A stretch of 64,000 bases of DNA from CAWBLP01 sp963721065 (GCA_963721065.1 CAVRHO010000007.1:124001-188000), one strand, 5' to 3'. Counted from the stretch's first letter, positions 18,346 through 28,250 are shown. The notes: generated from the sequence alone by a model not told the origin. A program made the numbers and translations.

Positions 18346-19311
18346 ATGGAATACACCACGCTCGGTCGCACCGGGCTGCGGGTGAGTGTCGCCGGCCTGG
18401 GCTGCGGCGGCTTCAGCAAGCTGGGCCTCGGCAGCGGCAAGTCGGAAGACCACGCCGTGGCGCTGATTCGCCAGGCGCTGGATCTGGGGGTGAACCTGCT
18501 GGACACCGCCGCCGTCTATGGCACGGAGGAGGTGGTCGGCAAGGCGCTGCGTGGCGTGCCGCGCGATTCGGTGGTGCTGTGCACCAAGGCCTCGCGCGCC
18601 GCGGGCGATTCGCGGTTCGATGCCGGGAAGGTGCTGGCCAGCCTGGATGCCTCGCTGCGCCGGCTGGGCGTGGACGGGGTGGATGTGTTCCAGTTGCACG
18701 CGGTGCCGCCGTCGCAGTACGACCACGTGCGCAACGAAATCGCCCCGGCGCTGCAGAACGCGCGCGACGCCGGCAAGTTCCGCTTCCTGGGCATCACCGA
18801 AACGGCCCCCAACGACGTCGAGCAGCACATGCTGCATCGCGCCGCGCAGGACGATGTGTGGGACACCGCGATGGTGGCGTTCCACATGATGCACCAGGTG
18901 GCCCGCACGCAGGTGTTTCCCTACACGCGGCAGAATTGCATCGGCACGCTGCTGATGTTCGTGGTGCGCGGTATCTTCGCCCGGCCCGCCCAGCTTGCCG
19001 CGGAAGTGCGCCAACTGGTCGCCGACGGCGCCCTGCCACGTGAACTCGCCGAGACCGACGATCCGCTCGGCTTCCTGGTGCATGCGGGCGGCGCGACCAG
19101 CCTGACCGATGCCGCGTACCGTTACGCGCGGCACGAACCCGGCGCCGACGTGGTGCTGTTCGGCACCGGTGACGCCGACCACCTGCGCAGCAACATCGAG
19201 TTGATTTTGAAGCCACCGTTGCCGGACGCAGACCGCAACAGACTGAACACGCTGTTCGCACATCTGCGCGGCGTCGGCCTGGTGGCACCGCCCTCGGCAG
19301 GAAAGCACTGA
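18346..19311 (+). CDS. Aldo/keto reductase
   Basis: A 321-residue NADPH-dependent aldo/keto reductase, (beta/alpha)8 fold. The N-terminus EYTTLGRTGLRVSVAGLGCGG is typical, Asp/Tyr of the catalytic tetrad are in NLLDTAAVYGTEEVVGKAL, and Lys in VLCTKAS. Where family members have a conserved His after the third strand, the sequence reads DVFQLHAVPP. The start at 18346 is chosen because it follows a GGGGAGA ribosome-binding site and matches family N-termini; the open frame extends upstream without meaning. It is two bases upstream of an enolase-superfamily gene, suggesting joint sugar or sugar-acid metabolism. Confidence 0.88.
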   Translation: MEYTTLGRTGLRVSVAGLGCGGFSKLGLGSGKSEDHAVALIRQALDLGVNLLDTAAVYGTEEVVGKALRGVPRDSVVLCTKASRAAGDSRFDAGKVLASLDASLRRLGVDGVDVFQLHAVPPSQYDHVRNEIAPALQNARDAGKFRFLGITETAPNDVEQHMLHRAAQDDVWDTAMVAFHMMHQVARTQVFPYTRQNCIGTLLMFVVRGIFARPAQLAAEVRQLVADGALPRELAETDDPLGFLVHAGGATSLTDAAYRYARHEPGADVVLFGTGDADHLRSNIELILKPPLPDADRNRLNTLFAHLRGVGLVAPPSAGKH

Positions 19312-19313
19312 TC

Positions 19314-20450
19314 ATGTCCCGCATTCGCGATATCACCGTTTTGCCGCTGCAGTTCGCGCCCGACGAACCGTACGGCTCCGCCCGCGGCCTGGTCACCCAC
19401 CGCGGCGGCGGGCTGGTGCTGCTGGACACCGAGGACGGCGTGCGCGGCATCGGCGAGGTCTGGGGACCACCCCGCGTGGCGCAGGCCTATCTCGACCTGG
19501 TCAAGCCGTTCTATGTCGGCCGCAGCGTGTTCGCGCAACGCGGCGCGGCGCAGACCGTCCTGGCCCGCATGTACCATGCCGGCACGCAGAACCAGATGAC
19601 CGCGCTGCTCGGCGGCATCGACATCGCCGCCCATGACGCGATGGGCAAGCTGCTGAATCTGTCGGTCGCCGAGCTGATCGGCGGGCGGTTGCGGGAGCGG
19701 ATTCCGGTGTATGCGTCCGGCGGCTATTTCACCGCGGCCGACGACCAGGACGCCGCGCTGGCGCGCCAGTTGGAGGCAAATGCCGGTCGGGGCTTCGGTG
19801 CGTACAAGATCAAGATCGGGCGCAACCCGGCCCAGGATGCCGTGCGCTGTGCGCTGGCCCGCCGCATCATCGGCGACGCACCGCTGCTGACGGTCGATAC
19901 CAACGGAAACTATACCGAGGACGGCGTGCTGGAGAGCATGCGTCGGACCGCCGACAGCGATATCCACTGGTATGAGGAACCACTGTCACCGCAGGACTGG
20001 TCCGGCTATCGCAGCCTGTCCTCGCGCGCGCCGGTGCGCCTTGCCACCGGTGAGGCGTTGTACACCGTGTTCGACTTCCGCCGCCTGATCGACAACCGGC
20101 TCGCCGCGGTGGTGCAGCCGGACCTGACGCTGTGCGGCGGATTTGAGGTGGCGCGCACGATCGGTGTGCTGTGCGCGGCCGAACATCTGCGGATTTCCCC
20201 GCATGTGTGGGGTACCGGGGTCGGGCTTGCGGCGGCCGTGCATTTCCTGGCGGCGCTGCCGTCCTATCCGCACGCCGAGCATGTGCCGTTCCCGCCGTTG
20301 CTGGAGTATGATGTGGGGAACAATCGGTTGCAGAACGACCTGTTCGTCGAACCGGTGCGCTTCGCCGACGGCTATCTCGACGTGCCGGCCGGGCCGGGGC
20401 TGGGCGTCACGCTGGATGAGGCTGCGGTGCGGCGTTTCGGCGTGGGGTAG
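19314..20450 (+). CDS. Mandelate racemase/muconate lactonizing enzyme family protein
   Basis: Enolase-superfamily enzyme of 378 residues. The KxK catalytic motif is in AYKIKIGR, the three metal ligands are in LTVDTNGNY (Asp), WYEEPLSP (Glu) and ATGEALYT (Glu), and a His follows in ISPHVWGTG. KxK on one side and His on the other fit acid-sugar dehydratases or racemases. It is almost contiguous with the aldo/keto reductase gene (2-base gap), so the two are one operon. Possible role: dehydrating a sugar acid produced from a neighbouring oxidation. Exact substrate is not readable. Confidence 0.85.
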   Translation: MSRIRDITVLPLQFAPDEPYGSARGLVTHRGGGLVLLDTEDGVRGIGEVWGPPRVAQAYLDLVKPFYVGRSVFAQRGAAQTVLARMYHAGTQNQMTALLGGIDIAAHDAMGKLLNLSVAELIGGRLRERIPVYASGGYFTAADDQDAALARQLEANAGRGFGAYKIKIGRNPAQDAVRCALARRIIGDAPLLTVDTNGNYTEDGVLESMRRTADSDIHWYEEPLSPQDWSGYRSLSSRAPVRLATGEALYTVFDFRRLIDNRLAAVVQPDLTLCGGFEVARTIGVLCAAEHLRISPHVWGTGVGLAAAVHFLAALPSYPHAEHVPFPPLLEYDVGNNRLQNDLFVEPVRFADGYLDVPAGPGLGVTLDEAAVRRFGVG

Positions 20451-20481
20451 GGCATCGCGGGACGAAGACTACCCTTTCTCG

Positions 20482-20588
20482 GTCATGGCCGGCCCCCGAG
20501 CCGGCCATCTGCCCCCGTCCAGGCGTGTTCCGTTGCGCGCCGACCCGATCGTTCCGGGGTAGATGGCCGGGTCAGGCCCGGCCATGAC
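20482..20588. repeat. REP-like palindromic element, copy with variant left arm
   Basis: Left arm GTCATGGCCGGCCCCCGAGC, right arm GGGTCAGGCCCGGCCATGAC. A further half-copy (GTGGATGGCCGGACTGCGCC…CCATGAC) is at 20666-20702. It fills the gap between the convergent dehydratase-like gene and glcB. Confidence 0.8.
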
Positions 20589-20746
20589 GTGAGGGACTGG
20601 TGCCAGACCGTCGATTTTGGCGCGCGGAGGGCGCAGCGCCTCCACGACTTTGCTGATGGCGACAGCCAAGTCGTGGATGGCCGGACTGCGCCGACCATGA
20701 CGGTGAATGCGCGCCCGCGCGTCAGACCCTACACGTATAACAAACC

Positions 20747-22921
20747 CTACCGCGCCGCACCGGCCGCCTTCGCCTCCCGCCGGCGGGCGTGCAGGATGAA
20801 CTCCGTGTAGCCGTTCGGCTGCGCCCGACCCTTGAACACCAGGTCGCAGGCCGCCAGGAACGCCGGCCCGTCGAAGCCCGGCGCCATCGGCCGGTACTGC
20901 GGATCGCCGGCATTCTGCCGGTCCACCACCGCCGCCATGCGCTTCAGCGTCTCGGTCACCTGCGCCTCGGTGACGATGCCGTGGTGCAGCCAGTTCGCCA
21001 CGTGCTGGGAGGAGATGCGCAGCGTTGCCCGGTCTTCCATCAGCCCGACATCGTGGATGTCCGGCACCTTGGAACAGCCGACGCCCTGGTCGATCCAGCG
21101 CACCACGTAGCCCAGAATGCCCTGGCAGTTGTTGTCCAGTTCCTGCTGGATGTCCTCGGGCGACCAGTTGGGCCGGTCGGCCAGCGGCAGGGTCAGCAGC
21201 GTCTCCAGCTTCGCCTGCGGACGGGATGCGAGTTCGCTCTGCCGCGCCGCCACGTCCACCTGGTGGTAATGCAGCGCATGCAGCGTCGCGGCGGTGGGGG
21301 AGGGGACCCAGGCGGTGTTGGCGCCGGCCTGGGGGTGGCCGATCTTCTGCGCCAGCATGTCGGCCATCCGGTCCGGCGCCGCCCACATGCCCTTGCCGAT
21401 CTGCGCCTTGCCGCGCAGGCCGCAGGCCAGGCCGACATCCACGTTGCGCTCCTCATACGCCTTGATCCACGCGGTGTTCTTCATGTCGTTCTTGCGGATC
21501 ATCGGGCCGGCTTCGATCGCGGTGTGGATCTCGTCGCCGGTGCGGTCCAGGAAGCCGGTGTTGATGAACACCACGCGGTCCTTCGCCGCTGCGATGCAGG
21601 CCTTCAGGTTGGCCGAGGTGCGCCGCTCCTCGTCCATGATGCCCATCTTCAGCGTGTTGCGCTTCAGCTTCAGCAGGTCCTCCACGCGGGCGAACAGCGA
21701 ATCGGCGAAGGCGACCTCCTCGGGGCCGTGCATCTTCGGCTTCACGATATAGACCGAGCCGGCACGGGAGTTCTGCAGCGGGCCGCTGTTGTTCAGGTCG
21801 TGCAGCGCGATCAGCGCGGTGACGGCCGCATCCAGGATGGTTTCGGGGATCTTCTCCCCGGCGGCGTCCAGCACCGCGTCGGTGTACATGTGGTGGCCGA
21901 CATTGCGCACCAGCATCAGGCTGCGGCCGGACAGGGTCAGCGTGCCGCCGCCGGGCTTGTCGTACTGCCGGTCGGTGTGCAGCCGGCGGGTCATCATGCG
22001 GCCGTTCTTCTCGAACGTGTCCTGCAGCGTGCCCTTCATCAGGCCAAGCCAGTTGCGGTAGGCAACCACCTTGTCGGCGGCATCGACGGCGGCGATGGAA
22101 TCCTCGCAGTCCTGGATCGTGGTGATCGCGGCTTCCGTCAGCACGTCGGCAATGCCGGCCGGATCGTCCTTGCCGATCGTGTGCGTGCGGTCGATGTGGA
22201 TGTCCAGATGCAGGCCGTTGTGGCGCAGCAGCACCGAGGACAGCGCCACGGCATCGCCGCGATAGCCCACGAACTGTGCCGGATCGCGCAGCCCGGTCCT
22301 GCTGCCGTCCTTCAGCGTTACCGCCAGGGCGGCGCCGTCCAGCGCATAGAGCGTGGCGTCGGCATGGCTGCCGGTGGCGAGCGGTGCCGCCTGGTCCAGC
22401 ACCTGGCGCGCCCTGGCGATCACCCGTTCGCCACGAGCCTTGTTGTAGCCGCCGCCGCGGGTCGCGCCGCCATCTTCCGGGATCGCATCGGTGCCGTACA
22501 GCGCGTCATACAGGCTGCCCCAGCGGGCATTCGCCGCATTCAGCGCATAGCGGGCGTTGGTGACCGGCACCACGAGCTGCGGGCCGGCGATGCTGGCGAT
22601 CTCGGGATCGACATTCGTCGTGCCGATGCGGAAATCCGACGGCGCGTCCAGCAGGTAACCGATTTCGCGCAGGAATGCGAGATACGCGCCCTGGTCGAAC
22701 GGCTTGCCGCGATGCGCCAGGTGCCAGTCATCGATCTGCTGTTGCAACGCATCGCGCCGCGCCAGCAGCGTCCGGTTGCTCGGCGCCAGCGCGCGAACGA
22801 TATCGGCAAATCCCTGCCAGAAGGCCGCAGCGGACAGCCCCGTGCCCGGGATCGCTTCGTCGGTGACAAACGCATGGAGCGAGCGAGCGACACGCAGCTC
22901 GCCGGCAGCGACGTAGTCCAT
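20747..22921 (-). CDS. glcB: Malate synthase G
   Basis: Condenses glyoxylate with acetyl-CoA to malate in the glyoxylate shunt or glycolate use. The 724-residue length matches GlcB (723 in E. coli). Recognisable blocks include TTIQDCEDSIAAVDAADKV, the catalytic region RSLMLVRNVGHHMYTD, GSVYIVKPKMHGP (metal-binding region), GIMDEERRTS, and AYEERNVDVGLACGLRGKAQ. The start at 22921 (MDYVAAGELRVARSLH) is chosen because it fits the family and has AGGGAG upstream; a longer in-frame reading to 23092 is not protein-like. It is monocistronic between two gene-poor gaps. Confidence 0.96.
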   Translation of the reverse strand: MDYVAAGELRVARSLHAFVTDEAIPGTGLSAAAFWQGFADIVRALAPSNRTLLARRDALQQQIDDWHLAHRGKPFDQGAYLAFLREIGYLLDAPSDFRIGTTNVDPEIASIAGPQLVVPVTNARYALNAANARWGSLYDALYGTDAIPEDGGATRGGGYNKARGERVIARARQVLDQAAPLATGSHADATLYALDGAALAVTLKDGSRTGLRDPAQFVGYRGDAVALSSVLLRHNGLHLDIHIDRTHTIGKDDPAGIADVLTEAAITTIQDCEDSIAAVDAADKVVAYRNWLGLMKGTLQDTFEKNGRMMTRRLHTDRQYDKPGGGTLTLSGRSLMLVRNVGHHMYTDAVLDAAGEKIPETILDAAVTALIALHDLNNSGPLQNSRAGSVYIVKPKMHGPEEVAFADSLFARVEDLLKLKRNTLKMGIMDEERRTSANLKACIAAAKDRVVFINTGFLDRTGDEIHTAIEAGPMIRKNDMKNTAWIKAYEERNVDVGLACGLRGKAQIGKGMWAAPDRMADMLAQKIGHPQAGANTAWVPSPTAATLHALHYHQVDVAARQSELASRPQAKLETLLTLPLADRPNWSPEDIQQELDNNCQGILGYVVRWIDQGVGCSKVPDIHDVGLMEDRATLRISSQHVANWLHHGIVTEAQVTETLKRMAAVVDRQNAGDPQYRPMAPGFDGPAFLAACDLVFKGRAQPNGYTEFILHARRREAKAAGAAR

Positions 22922-23396
22922 AAATGAGTGCTCCCTTGAAAACGAGGAACGCGGCAAAGCCCTCCGCCCTCCCGGGGAGGGGGAGCTGGTTCTGCCTGCC
23001 TGGTGGTTTCCTCCACCCGACCCTGCCGCATTCCTGCGCCGGGAGCAAATGTTACCGATAACAGCAAATTCGCCCTGTGCCGGAGGATACAAACAGGGAA
23101 CGCTGGTCAGCCCGGATGCTGCGCGCGGGCCAGGCGCGGATCAGCCAGAAGGGCTGATGGCGCTGCCGGAGCCCGCCACCGCCCTGCGGGCAGCGCTGGC
23201 CCAGCCCACGGGGCCGGACCTGCATCAGGCGGCCGTCCCCGAAGCCGGCGGCCCAGTCACACCGCACCGATCTGGGCGTCAGTCGCGCGCGCCCTTGCGG
23301 TGTCAGCCATGCGCGCCCTTGCGCCTCCGGCTGGAACCTTGCCTGCTGGCGCTGTCGTTCCGGCCCGGGCCCAGGCCGGCCCGGGAGACCTGGCGG
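22922..23396. other. Gene-free region between glcB and the catabolic genes
   Basis: About 475 bases upstream of leftward glcB and downstream of the leftward RraA-like gene. It contains a short direct duplication (GCGCGCCCTTGCG, twice near 23288-23320). No gene or palindromic element is convincing. It should hold the glcB promoter. Confidence 0.5.
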
Positions 23397-24113
23397 TCAG
23401 CCCCCGCGCTTCTTCTTCCATTCCTCGAAGTCGCGCTTCGCGTCGTCACCGGCGACCGGGAACAGGCCGACCAGGCTGCGGCCGCGCGCCACCTCCTCCT
23501 CGGCGAATTCTTCGTACAGCGTGGTGGCCAGGCATTCTTCCGCCACTTCATCGACGATGTCCGGCGGGATCACCACCACGCCGTCACAATCGCCCACGAT
23601 GATGTCGCCGGGATACACCGCGACCCCGCCGCACCCGATCGGCAAATTCAAATCGCACGGATGATGCGCAATCGGGCTCGGCGGCGAGGACGCACGACGG
23701 TGATAGGCGGGCAGGCCGGTCTTGAACACGCCTTCGGAATCCCGCAGCCCGCCATCGGTGACGATGCCGGCGCAACCGCGCGCCTTCAGCCGGCCCACGT
23801 ACAGATCGCCTGCCGACGCGGCCCGTGCATCACCACGCGAATCCACCACCAGCACATGACCGGGCGGGCAGGTTTCCATCGCCTGGCTCTGGATCTGTCC
23901 GCGGCCGCGCGCACCCGGCCCGTCCTTGTCCTCACGCGAGGGAATGAAGCGCATGGTGAAGGCGATGCCCACCATGCGCGGCATGTCGGAACGCACCGGC
24001 CATACGTCCTGCATGAACATGCTGCGCAGGCCGCGGCGATTCAGCGCGCCGGTCAATGTGGAGGTTCCGACGCGCATCAGCGCGTCGCGGGTCTTCGGCA
24101 GCAATTCAGCCAT
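23397..24113 (-). CDS. RraA family protein (HMG/CHA aldolase-like)
   Basis: A 238-residue member of the RraA/dimethylmenaquinone methyltransferase-like fold. RraA-type proteins include 4-hydroxy-4-methyl-2-oxoglutarate and 4-carboxy-4-hydroxy-2-oxoadipate aldolases of aromatic degradation. The conserved block AGDLYVGRLKARGCAGIVTDGGLRDSE (around residue 110-135) carries the Arg and Asp that bind pyruvate and metal, followed by VYPGDIIVGDCDGVVVIP. The ATG at 24113 is preferred (GGAGA upstream) over a GTG at 24134 that would overlap the upstream gene. It is last in a three-gene operon with an HpaB-type monooxygenase and a Mo-hydroxylase, so a lyase step in that pathway is the best inference. Confidence 0.82.
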   Translation of the reverse strand: MAELLPKTRDALMRVGTSTLTGALNRRGLRSMFMQDVWPVRSDMPRMVGIAFTMRFIPSREDKDGPGARGRGQIQSQAMETCPPGHVLVVDSRGDARAASAGDLYVGRLKARGCAGIVTDGGLRDSEGVFKTGLPAYHRRASSPPSPIAHHPCDLNLPIGCGGVAVYPGDIIVGDCDGVVVIPPDIVDEVAEECLATTLYEEFAEEEVARGRSLVGLFPVAGDDAKRDFEEWKKKRGG

Positions 24114-24130
24114 GTCGTTGTCTCCGGGGT

Positions 24131-25636
24131 TCACGGTTCGGGAACGGGTTTCGCCGGCATCGCTTCCACCACGCGGCGGGGCACCATCGGTGCGGCGCGG
24201 ATGCCGGTCAGGTCGATCTCCGGCATTGGCAGGTCGAGCTGTTTCAGCACGTCGTTGGCCAGGCCGTTGTAGTCGTTGAAGGCGCGGCGCAGCCGGTTGC
24301 GCCAGGTGGGGATGCCGCCATTGGCATGCAGTTCGAATGCGGACTCGCGGGCTTCCAGCGCGGATGACACGTGATCCCAGGCAAGCTGCAGCAGCGCCGA
24401 TCGTTGCTTCGCCGTATAGCCGCCGCCGCTGAAGCTTTCGTCCAGGCCGGCGGCGATCTCCGGCGTTGCCAGGTCGCTGTCGGTTGGCGCGACCACCAGC
24501 GAGGAACCGGGCAGGATGCGCATGATCTCACTCATGCGCGGGCGCGCTTTCAGCATGGCGATGCTGCCGGCCGCGACGTGGCACAGGTTGGGGTAGCAAT
24601 AGCCTTCGGGCGTGAAGCCGGGGTCGCGTTCGGCGGCGGTCTGGCAGGCGCGCACCGTCTGCACGTCGGTCATCAGGTCCAGCAGGTACTCCACCGTGGC
24701 GTCGTTGCGCGCCAATCGCATCGCATGCGTGCAGGCGAGGGCGAGGCCGAGCGTGAACTCGGCTTTGGAGAGCCAGCAGTAGAGTTGGTGCCAGAACAGC
24801 CAGCGTGCGATCAGCTCGGGCGAGGGATCCACCAGGAAGACGCGCTCCCAGGGCACCAGCACGTTGTCCAGCCACAACTGGCCGTCCAGTTCGTCATAGC
24901 GGCGGCTTAGCGGCGCGATGAAGGGATTGGGGTCGTGCACCGACGGTTTGCGGCAGATCACGGTCACGCCGGGCGTGTTCACCGCCACCGAAAAACTGGC
25001 GCGGTGGCCCTGGTAGTCGATGCCGTTCAGCGCGCCGACATACACGTCTTCCGCATAGGCCGGGCTGGTGTGCATGCCGATCTTGCCGCTGATCACCAGG
25101 CCGCTGTCGGTTTCGCGCACCAGGCGCAGCGACTGCCGGTCCTGCGGATTCTCCCGCAGGCGATAGCCGATGGTGGCGGAGCCGGAACAGAAGGTCAGGA
25201 ACCGCCCGGTGTCGGCGATGTGCTGGCGATAGGCCTGTGCGCCGGCGACCTGCTGCGCGGAAGGGTTGCGGTCCTGCACCGCGCCGAGGATGCCCAGCGC
25301 GATCAGTTGCCCATAGGCGGGCGTGTGCGTGATGTTGCCGGCGCTGAGAAAGGTGGTGGCGGAAAAGCAGCGCCCCATCTGCACCAGATCGTCCGCGCTG
25401 TGCGGCAGCACATAGCCCCAGGGCAGGCGCTTGCCGTTCATATCCGGCGGAGTGAGCAGCGTGTCCTGCCAGGCCGGATCGAAATGCCGGTCGTACCAGG
25501 CGACGTATTCGTCCACCATCGCGCTTGTGGCGGGGTGCGTGGTGACATCCTCCACCAGCCCCTGGCCGGCGATCCAGACGCGACGTCCGTCGCGCAGGGA
25601 ATCGCGGTATTCGGCGCCGGTCCGCAGTTTGTTCAT
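24131..25636 (-). CDS. HpaB-family flavin-dependent monooxygenase (second copy)
   Basis: A 501-residue protein of the 4-hydroxyphenylacetate 3-monooxygenase oxygenase family (acyl-CoA dehydrogenase-like fold using FADH2). Typical features are the N-terminal MNKLRTGAEYRDSLRDGRRVW (family signature RTGAEY..SL.D.R), SGKIGMHTSPAYAEDVYVG, and LDNVLVPWERVFLVDP. It differs strongly from the other HpaB-like gene at 30438-31877, so the two are not recent duplicates. A FAD reductase (HpaC) is not encoded nearby. It lies 27 bases after the Mo-hydroxylase gene and 17 bases before the RraA-like gene. The substrate is probably a phenolic acid, by inference. Confidence 0.87.
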   Translation of the reverse strand: MNKLRTGAEYRDSLRDGRRVWIAGQGLVEDVTTHPATSAMVDEYVAWYDRHFDPAWQDTLLTPPDMNGKRLPWGYVLPHSADDLVQMGRCFSATTFLSAGNITHTPAYGQLIALGILGAVQDRNPSAQQVAGAQAYRQHIADTGRFLTFCSGSATIGYRLRENPQDRQSLRLVRETDSGLVISGKIGMHTSPAYAEDVYVGALNGIDYQGHRASFSVAVNTPGVTVICRKPSVHDPNPFIAPLSRRYDELDGQLWLDNVLVPWERVFLVDPSPELIARWLFWHQLYCWLSKAEFTLGLALACTHAMRLARNDATVEYLLDLMTDVQTVRACQTAAERDPGFTPEGYCYPNLCHVAAGSIAMLKARPRMSEIMRILPGSSLVVAPTDSDLATPEIAAGLDESFSGGGYTAKQRSALLQLAWDHVSSALEARESAFELHANGGIPTWRNRLRRAFNDYNGLANDVLKQLDLPMPEIDLTGIRAAPMVPRRVVEAMPAKPVPEP

Positions 25637-25663
25637 GTGCTTCCTCCCTGGCGGCGCCGGCGC

Positions 25664-28027
25664 TTACGTGGGGCCAGCCTTCGCATCACGGATGGCGCGC
25701 CAGACCCGGTCGCTGGTGGCCGGCATGTCGAGCTCCCGCACACCCAGCGGTTCCAGCGCGTTCATCACGGCGAGCATCACCGAGGGCAACGCGCCGACGC
25801 ATCCCGCTTCACCGGCGCCTTTCGCGCCCAGCGGATTGCCGTCGGTCGGAACGGGGTTGCTGGTGATGGCGATGTTGCACAGATCGTCGGCGCGCGGCAT
25901 GCAGTAGTCCATGAAACTGGCTGTCAGAAGCTGGCCGGAGTCCGGTTCGTAAACCACCTGCTCCATCAGCACCTGGCCGACGCCCTGCGCCACGCCGCCA
26001 TGGATCTGGCCGGCCAGCGTCAGCGGGTTGATCACCGTGCCGACGTCATCCACCACCAGGTACGTCTGCAACGAAACCTTGCCGGTCTCCGGATCGATCT
26101 CCACCTCGCAGACATGGCAGCCGTTGGGGAAGGTGTCGCGTTTCGAGGCGTAGGTTGCGTGTTCGATCATCCCCGGCTCCATGCCCGGGGGCAGGCGGGC
26201 GGGCTGGAACGATGCGGCGACCACCTGCTTCAGCGTCATCGCACGATCGGTGCCGGCGACGGTGAACTTGCCGTCGGCGAATTCGATATCGGCTTCCGCG
26301 GCCTCCATCAGATGCGCGGCCAGGCGCTTGCCCTTGTCGATGATCTTCTGTGCCGCGAGCGTCAGCGCCGCACCGCCCACCACCATGGACCGCGAGCCGT
26401 TGGAGCCCATGCCGAACGCCACGCGGTCGGTGTCGCCGTCGATGAACTGCACCTCGTTCGGGTCGATGCCCAGGCGTTCGCACAGGATCTGCTTGAAGGC
26501 GGTCTCGTGGCCCTGGCCGTGCGTCTTGGTGCCCATCAGCATCAGCGCGCTGCCGCTGGGGTTGAAGCGGACTTCCGCGTATTCCGGTGCGGGGCCGGCG
26601 GCCTGTTCGATGGCGTTCGCCACGCCGATGCCGCGCAGCATGCCGCGGGCGCGGGACTGTTCGCGGCGGGCGGCGAAGCCGGCGTAGTCGCCGGCCTGCA
26701 GGGCGATGTCCAGGTTGCGGCGGAACTGGCCGCAATCGTAGTAGGGGCCCAGCGGGCTTTTGAACGGGATCTTCTCGTCGGGGATCATGTTGCGGCGGCG
26801 CAACTCGATCGGGTCGATGTTCAGTTCGTGCGCCGCATCCTCCATCGCGCGTTCGATCAGGTAGATCGCTTCCGGGCGGCCGGCGCCGCGATAGGGCGCG
26901 GTGGGGCTGGTGTTGGACAGCACGGCGTCGATGCTGACATGGGCGGCGGGGATGTCGTACACGCCGATCACCGTGCCGATCTGGCCGAACGGTGTCAGCA
27001 ACTGGCGGTCGGACGCGATATAGGCGCCGATGCTGGCCAGCATGTGCAGGCGCAGGCCGATGACCTTCGCGTTGTCGTCGAAGGCGAGTTCGATCTCGCC
27101 GATATTGTCGCGCCCGTGCTCGTCGGCCAGCAGCGCTTCGGAGCGTTCGCAGCGCCACTTCACCGGGCGGCCGACCTTGCGCGCGGCCCACAGGGTCAGG
27201 CGGTGTTCGACATACTGCCAGCCCTTGGTGCCGAAGCCGCCGCCGACATCGTGGCACACCACGCGCACCTGGCTTTCCGGCACCTTGAACACCATGTTGG
27301 CGAGCATGTTGCGCACGCGGTGCGGGTAGTTGACGTCGGCGTACAGCGTGTAGCGGTTCTCCGCCGGGTCGAACGTGCCGATGGCGCCGCGTGGCTCCAT
27401 GAACTGGGCGTGCACGCGGGTGACGACATAGCGGCGCTTCACGATGCGTGCGGCACGGGCGAAGGCGGCTTCCGTGGCCGCGCGGTCGCCACGTTCGTGG
27501 GTGTGGGAAATGTTGTCCGGGTTTTCGTCCCACACGCGGGGCGCGTCGGGTTCCGCCGCGACGGCAACCGACGTGACGGAGGGCAGCGGGTCGTAATCCA
27601 CCGCAACCAGTTCGGCCGCGTCCTTCGCCTGCGCGAGGGTTTCCGCGATCACCATCGCCACGGGGTCGCCGACATAGCGCACGCGGTCCACCACCAGGGC
27701 CGGGCGCTGCGGGGCGAACAGTGGCGATCCGTCGCGCTTCTTGCGCGGCATGTTCGCCTTCGGCATGGACAGGCCGTCGTTGGCGTAGTCGGTGCCGGTG
27801 TACACCGCCACCACACCCGGGGCGCGCGACGCTGCCTCGGTGTCGATTGAAAGGATGCGGGCGTGCGCGTGCGGAGAACGCACGAACACGCACCAGGTCT
27901 GGCGGTGGAAGGTCTGGTCGTCCTGATAGCGTCCCTTGCCGGTGAGCAGGCGCACGTCTTCCAGCCGCCGGATCGGCTGGCCAACGCCGAACTTCATGGT
28001 GGGGGAGGAGTCGAGGACGTCATTCAT
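25664..28027 (-). CDS. Xanthine dehydrogenase family molybdopterin-binding subunit (CoxL type II-like)
   Basis: A 787-residue molybdenum hydroxylase large subunit. FGVGQPIRRLEDVRLLTGKGRY is the usual N-terminus; GGFGTKGWQYVEHRL, PTAPYRGAGRPEAIYLIER and GAKGAGEAGCVGALP are Mo-cofactor motifs, the last with the catalytic Glu. The active-site loop PYRGAGR is that of form II proteins, not the AYRCSFR of true CO dehydrogenase. Such enzymes hydroxylate N-heterocycles, aldehydes or similar compounds. The FAD (CoxM) and 2Fe-2S (CoxS) subunits normally encoded beside it are absent. It heads a leftward operon with the HpaB and RraA-like genes. Confidence 0.9.
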   Translation of the reverse strand: MNDVLDSSPTMKFGVGQPIRRLEDVRLLTGKGRYQDDQTFHRQTWCVFVRSPHAHARILSIDTEAASRAPGVVAVYTGTDYANDGLSMPKANMPRKKRDGSPLFAPQRPALVVDRVRYVGDPVAMVIAETLAQAKDAAELVAVDYDPLPSVTSVAVAAEPDAPRVWDENPDNISHTHERGDRAATEAAFARAARIVKRRYVVTRVHAQFMEPRGAIGTFDPAENRYTLYADVNYPHRVRNMLANMVFKVPESQVRVVCHDVGGGFGTKGWQYVEHRLTLWAARKVGRPVKWRCERSEALLADEHGRDNIGEIELAFDDNAKVIGLRLHMLASIGAYIASDRQLLTPFGQIGTVIGVYDIPAAHVSIDAVLSNTSPTAPYRGAGRPEAIYLIERAMEDAAHELNIDPIELRRRNMIPDEKIPFKSPLGPYYDCGQFRRNLDIALQAGDYAGFAARREQSRARGMLRGIGVANAIEQAAGPAPEYAEVRFNPSGSALMLMGTKTHGQGHETAFKQILCERLGIDPNEVQFIDGDTDRVAFGMGSNGSRSMVVGGAALTLAAQKIIDKGKRLAAHLMEAAEADIEFADGKFTVAGTDRAMTLKQVVAASFQPARLPPGMEPGMIEHATYASKRDTFPNGCHVCEVEIDPETGKVSLQTYLVVDDVGTVINPLTLAGQIHGGVAQGVGQVLMEQVVYEPDSGQLLTASFMDYCMPRADDLCNIAITSNPVPTDGNPLGAKGAGEAGCVGALPSVMLAVMNALEPLGVRELDMPATSDRVWRAIRDAKAGPT

Positions 28028-28250
28028 GCGGGCTGCACCTGTCTTGTCTCGTCACGCCGGACCCGGTCTTTCGTGTCATGGTCGGAGTCGGTTGTCCGTG
28101 TCTTTGCCGGACGGACTGATTTTTCGCGACATGTCCGAACCGGCGCCTTCGTGCACGGCCGGGCTCGACATTTCGCATAGCGGCCGGACTCGGCTTGTCG
28201 CGTCATGACCGGACCGATCTTGCGTGTCCCGGCCGGGCTCGGCTTTTCTC

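Noticed and set aside
24935..27850. 971-residue rightward open frame
   Set aside because: It is antisense to the HpaB-2 and Mo-hydroxylase genes, His/Gln/Gly-rich with no domain; long antisense frames are expected at this GC.
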